Shown here one piece after another: positions 6,205 to 8,807 of a stretch of DNA of 8,807 nucleotides; the first letter of the stretch is position 1; every line of letters starts with the position of its first letter. The stretch spans positions 1 through 8,807 of the forward strand of contig JAKBCB010000134.1 of NCBI GenBank assembly GCA_021808185.1, given 5' to 3'. The translations under genes and the position numbers were made by a program. The stretch comes from Pseudomonadota bacterium (GTDB lineage Bacteria; Pseudomonadota; Alphaproteobacteria; Acetobacterales; Acetobacteraceae). Under the pieces are notes generated by a model, which had not been told where the DNA came from, searched no databases, and saw nothing but the letters and a program-made list of their open reading frames with translations.

Positions 6205-6668
6205 CACAACGCGTCACCGTCACCGAGGAATCGCCGCTGGCCGAAGATATCCGCGCGTTGCTGCGCCAGTCCGACGCGTTTGCCAACGCGCTTTACCCAC
6301 CCAGGAGCAACCATCTGGTGAGCGCGGAAGATCTGGTCGCCGAAGGCGTGCGCTTCTTCGTCGCGCGCCTGGACGGGGCGGCGGTGGGCTGCGGGGCGCT
6401 GCGGCGGCATCCGCCGAGCGGCGAGATCAAGCGCATGTTCGTCACCGCACAGGCGCGCGGCCTGGGCGTGGGCGCGGCGATCCTGGCAGCGCTGGAGGCG
6501 GTGGCGCGGCAGGAGGGGATCACGCTGCTGCAACTGGAGACCGGCATCCACAATGGCGCGGCGCTGCAACTGTATCATCGCGCCGGGTTCGCGGAGCGCG
6601 ACGCGTTTGCGCCGTACGGGCCGGACCCGCTGAGCGTGTTCATGGAAAAGCGGATGTCCGCCACCTGA
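6201..6668 (+). CDS. GNAT family N-acetyltransferase
   Basis: A 155-residue cytosolic acetyl-CoA-dependent acetyltransferase; the acceptor is unknown. The fold is shown by the acetyl-CoA-binding motif A, KRMFVTAQARGLGVG (77-91), with the pyrophosphate loop R-G-L-G-V-G at 86-91, preceded by the beta-strand AVGCGALRR (61-69). Motif B is LQLETGIHNGAALQLYHRAGF (110-130), followed by a C-terminal VFMEK (146-150). The N-terminal part SDAFANALYPPRSNHL (24-39) probably shapes the acceptor site. The ATG overlaps the stop of the TIM-barrel gene by 4 bases, with AAGGGG some 12 nt upstream, so expression is tied to the Tm-1-like pair. Such coupling suggests its acceptor is an intermediate of the same pathway, although GNAT genes are often placed loosely. 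E. coli-type small-molecule or protein acetylases of the same size are alternatives. Confidence 0.88.
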   Translation: MTQRVTVTEESPLAEDIRALLRQSDAFANALYPPRSNHLVSAEDLVAEGVRFFVARLDGAAVGCGALRRHPPSGEIKRMFVTAQARGLGVGAAILAALEAVARQEGITLLQLETGIHNGAALQLYHRAGFAERDAFAPYGPDPLSVFMEKRMSAT

Positions 6669-6699
6669 TCGCGGCGCCGGCAAAAGGGAGAGAAGAAAC

Positions 6700-7614
6700 A
6701 TGGCGAAAGCCTATGCCAGCATCATCGTGGACGCGCCGGTGGAAGCGGTGTGGCGCGTCATCCGCGATTTCGACGGATTGCCGAACTGGCTGCCAGGCGT
6801 GGTGGGCAGCAGCATCGAGGACGCGCTCGATGCGGATACGGTGGGCTGCGTGCGCATCATCTCGGTCGAGGGCGGGGCGGCATGCAGCGAGCGGCTGCTG
6901 GCGCTGGACGATTCGCGCTACATGGTCAGTTACGGCTTCGTCAAACCGCTGTTCCCGATCACCGAGCATCGCGCGACCATCGATCTGATTCCGGTGACGG
7001 CGGGCGATCGCACTTTCGTGCAATGGAGTGCCTCGTTCACCGACCTCCCCGGCCACGAGGGCGAGACCGCGCCGGTGATGCGGGCGCAGGTGTTCGAGGC
7101 CGGACTCGCCGCGTTGGCCGCCAAATGCGCGGGCGCCGAGCCGCCGCCCGGCACGGTGCGCTGGGATGGCTGGCGGCCGGCCAAGGTGTTCTGCTCATCC
7201 GAGGTCAACGCCCCGCGCGAGGCGGTGTGGGCGCGCGTGCGCGACTTCATCGGCATGGGCGACTGGCACCCCGACATTCGCGACATGAAGATGCGCGGGG
7301 ACGTGCGCGCGGACAAAATCTCCGGCGTGCGCGACTTCCTGTTCGGCGACGGGCGCATCCTGGAGCGGCTGACCTACCTGAACGACGCGGATTTCGCCTT
7401 CCGCTACCTGATCGAGGACAGCCCGATGCCGTGGATGAACTACCACGCGGCCCTGGCGCTGCACCCGATCACGGCCAGCAACCGCACGCTCGCGGTGTGG
7501 ACGGCGGATTGGGTCGCTTCGGCCAACGACGATGTGCGGCTGATCCCTGACATCCACGAGAACGTGTTCCAGAAGGCGTTCGACACGCTGAACGAGCGGT
7601 TCTTCTCGGGCTGA
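6700..7614 (+). CDS. Tandem SRPBCC-domain protein (START/Bet v 1-like fold, two copies)
   Basis: A 304-residue protein built of two SRPBCC (helix-grip, hydrophobic-pocket) domains, residues about 1-145 and 160-304. The duplication is visible within the protein: DAPVEAVWRVIRDFDGLPNW (11-30) matches NAPREAVWARVRDFIGMGDW (170-189), CSERLLALDD (62-71) matches ILERLTYLND (220-229), and RTFVQWSASF (104-113) matches RTLAVWTADW (262-271). Each domain should form a pocket for a hydrophobic or aromatic ligand. Members of the superfamily include polyketide cyclases, lipid carriers and PYR-type receptors, so the family does not fix the role. No signal peptide or membrane segment. AGGGAG (6685-6690) lies 9 nt before the ATG, and the gene follows the acetyltransferase by 31 nt in the same direction, so it is probably the last gene of that operon. 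It ends 6 bases from the convergent cytidine deaminase stop. Confidence 0.88.
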   Translation: MAKAYASIIVDAPVEAVWRVIRDFDGLPNWLPGVVGSSIEDALDADTVGCVRIISVEGGAACSERLLALDDSRYMVSYGFVKPLFPITEHRATIDLIPVTAGDRTFVQWSASFTDLPGHEGETAPVMRAQVFEAGLAALAAKCAGAEPPPGTVRWDGWRPAKVFCSSEVNAPREAVWARVRDFIGMGDWHPDIRDMKMRGDVRADKISGVRDFLFGDGRILERLTYLNDADFAFRYLIEDSPMPWMNYHAALALHPITASNRTLAVWTADWVASANDDVRLIPDIHENVFQKAFDTLNERFFSG

Positions 7615-7620
7615 CCGGCG

Positions 7621-8043
7621 TTACGAGTCCGAACGCTCCTCGGGAAGCACGAACGGGTAGGGAAAAATCTCGTCGAAGCGGAACTCGCCGACGCCGTCGA
7701 TCAGCACCGGAAAATCCGGGCCGACGAACTCGGCGAGGACCTGCCGGCAGGCGCCGCAGGGCATGAAGGCGGTGGGCGGGGAGCCTGGGGGCGAGTCGGG
7801 CAGCGAGATGGCGATGCGGTCGAACCGGCGGTGGCCGGCGACGACGGCGCTGACGATGGCGGTGCGCTCGGCGCAGATCGCCATCCCGTAGCTCGCGTTC
7901 TCCACATTGCAGCCACGGATCACGCCGAACGGCCCGGCCAGCGCAGCCCCGACGCGGAAGCGCGAATAGGGCACATAGGCGCGCGTGGCGGCGAGGCGGG
8001 CCTCGGCGAGCAGCGGGTCGTCGGCAATGAGCGGACGCGGCAT
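7621..8043 (-). CDS. cdd: Cytidine deaminase
   Basis: A cytosolic zinc enzyme that hydrolytically deaminates cytidine and deoxycytidine to uridine and deoxyuridine in pyrimidine salvage. The 140-residue length is that of the small homotetrameric class rather than the larger E. coli dimeric class. Visible motifs are YSRFRVGAAL (26-35), the nucleoside-binding NVENASYG (46-53), CAERTAI (57-63), with zinc ligand C57 and proton-shuttling E59, and PCGACRQVL (95-103) with zinc ligands C96 and C99. The ATG at 8043 is preceded by GAGGGG (8053-8058) at 9 nt, which touches the stop codon of dnaE, and the gap between the genes is 14 nt, so co-transcription with dnaE is likely. The tail after PFVLPEE is short and unremarkable. 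Confidence 0.96.
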   Translation of the reverse strand: MPRPLIADDPLLAEARLAATRAYVPYSRFRVGAALAGPFGVIRGCNVENASYGMAICAERTAIVSAVVAGHRRFDRIAISLPDSPPGSPPTAFMPCGACRQVLAEFVGPDFPVLIDGVGEFRFDEIFPYPFVLPEERSDS

Positions 8044-8052
8044 GTTTCTGTT

Positions 8053-8058
8053 CCCCTC
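8053..8058 (-). promoter_or_regulatory. Ribosome-binding site of cdd, touching the dnaE stop codon
   Basis: GAGGGG on the minus strand, 9 nt before the cdd ATG. Its first base is the last base of the dnaE TAG (8058-8060), so ribosomes terminating on dnaE arrive directly at the cdd start region. Confidence 0.7.
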
Positions 8059-8807
8059 TACAGGTCTTCCACGCGCTCCACGCCCGGCAGCACCTTGGTG
8101 GCCTGCAACAGGCGCGGTGAAACATTGAAGCCGCCGGGAAGGGCGATTTCCACATCCTGTTGCTCGTTCAGGCGCGGGATCAGCACGACGCGGCCACGCC
8201 CGCGCCCCTCGCGGCCCAGCAGGTCGCGGATATGCGTGACGGCTTCGGTCTTTTCCAGCCAGACGCGCATGCCCGCGCCGGCCTGCGCCGCCGCCTGATC
8301 GAGGGCCGTGATGTCGTTGGCGGTGATGCGCAGCGCCTCGCCTTCCAGGCGGATGTCGGCGGTGACGAGAACCGACGTGCCCTCGCGCAGCAGATCGCCG
8401 GCGCGGGACAGCACTTCGCTGAACATGGTGACTTCGTAGGAGCCGCCGCCATCGGACAACCGCACCCAGGCCATGCGGCTGCCGGTGCGGGTGATGCGCT
8501 GCTTGGTGTTGATGATGGAACCAGCGAGTTTGACCCGCGCGGCACCGCCCTGCGCGCGATGCTCAAGCTGGTTGCTCGGCACCACGCCGAGCCGGCGCAG
8601 CGATTGCGCGTAGGCGTCGAGCGGATGCGCGGTGAGGTGGAACCCCACGGCCTCGGCCTCGTAAGCGAGTTCGTCCATCGGCGCCCAGGCGGGCAGATCG
8701 GGCAGGCGCAGCTTCTCCGGCGCGCCGCCGCCGAACAGGCCGATCTGGCCGCTGCCGCGCTCCTCCGCCGTTGCCTGCGCACGGCGCAGGATCGTCTCGG
8801 CGCCGGC
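8058..8807 (-). CDS. dnaE: DNA polymerase III subunit alpha, C-terminal part (N-terminus beyond the window)
   Basis: The replicative DNA polymerase, cut by the right edge: the last 249 residues are present and the frame is open to base 8807. The PHP, palm, thumb and finger regions lie outside. Recognisable in the fragment are RRAQATAEERGSGQIGLFG (8-26), the usual junction after the helix-hairpin-helix region; VGFHLTAHPLDAY (54-66), a well conserved DnaE segment; and an OB-fold domain (about 91-170) beginning RVKLAGSIINTKQRIT, with the strand MAWVRLSDGGGSYEVTMFSE. A C-terminal segment ends in a short tail, LPGVERVEDL, belonging to the tau-binding region. This is the DnaE1-type replicative enzyme by its OB and C-terminal domains, rather than DnaE2/ImuC, which ends soon after the OB fold. 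The stop is a TAG at 8058-8060, followed closely by cdd. Confidence 0.93.
   Translation of the reverse strand, partial: AGAETILRRAQATAEERGSGQIGLFGGGAPEKLRLPDLPAWAPMDELAYEAEAVGFHLTAHPLDAYAQSLRRLGVVPSNQLEHRAQGGAARVKLAGSIINTKQRITRTGSRMAWVRLSDGGGSYEVTMFSEVLSRAGDLLREGTSVLVTADIRLEGEALRITANDITALDQAAAQAGAGMRVWLEKTEAVTHIRDLLGREGRGRGRVVLIPRLNEQQDVEIALPGGFNVSPRLLQATKVLPGVERVEDL

Noticed and set aside
5350..6207. A 285-codon minus-strand frame opposite the PEP-hydrolase-family gene.
   Set aside because: The translation is rich in His/Arg/Gln/Val with no family motifs, and it mirrors the third codon positions of the real gene.
7594..7638. Imperfect inverted repeat (GAGCGGTTC with GAACGCTC) across the convergent stop codons, as a shared terminator.
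   Set aside because: It has a one-base bulge, a 28-base loop and no T-run on either side, so it is not a convincing terminator.

Overview
The window is a GC-rich (roughly 70% by eye), densely coded bacterial chromosome segment. Codon use, long spurious antisense frames and the protein sequences (DnaE tail, PBP1C, MscL, ChaC, membrane desaturase) point to an alphaproteobacterium, plausibly Rhodospirillales/Acetobacteraceae. That placement is inference from sequence character, not from a search. I see no rRNA, tRNA, CRISPR array, insertion sequence, integrase or attachment site, and base composition is even throughout, so the segment looks like ordinary chromosome with some little-studied genes.

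Left block (minus strand, 1-2840): a membrane di-iron desaturase, cut by the left edge, lies downstream of pbpC (penicillin-binding protein 1C). The 82-base gap between them holds a 17-bp perfect-arm inverted repeat overlapping a possible promoter, so the desaturase may have its own control.

Middle block (plus strand, 2922-7614): six genes run in one direction. mscL (mechanosensitive channel) is followed 13 nt later by a chaC-type gamma-glutamylcyclotransferase. A strong GC-rich stem-loop starting on the chaC stop codon separates these from the next four genes: a Tm-1-like/UPF0261 ATP-binding protein, a TIM-barrel PEP-hydrolase-family protein (4 nt later), a GNAT acetyltransferase (4-nt ATGA overlap) and a protein made of two tandem SRPBCC domains (31 nt later). 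The first two correspond to the two halves of the plant Tm-1 protein, encoded here as separate adjacent genes. With the acetyltransferase and the double SRPBCC protein they form the least understood and most interesting part of the window, probably a small metabolic cassette.

Right block (minus strand, 7621-8807): the C-terminal quarter of dnaE (replicative DNA polymerase III alpha), cut by the right edge, followed by cdd (cytidine deaminase), whose ribosome-binding site touches the dnaE stop codon. cdd converges on the SRPBCC gene with only 6 bases between stop codons.

No gene-free stretch exceeds 100 bases.
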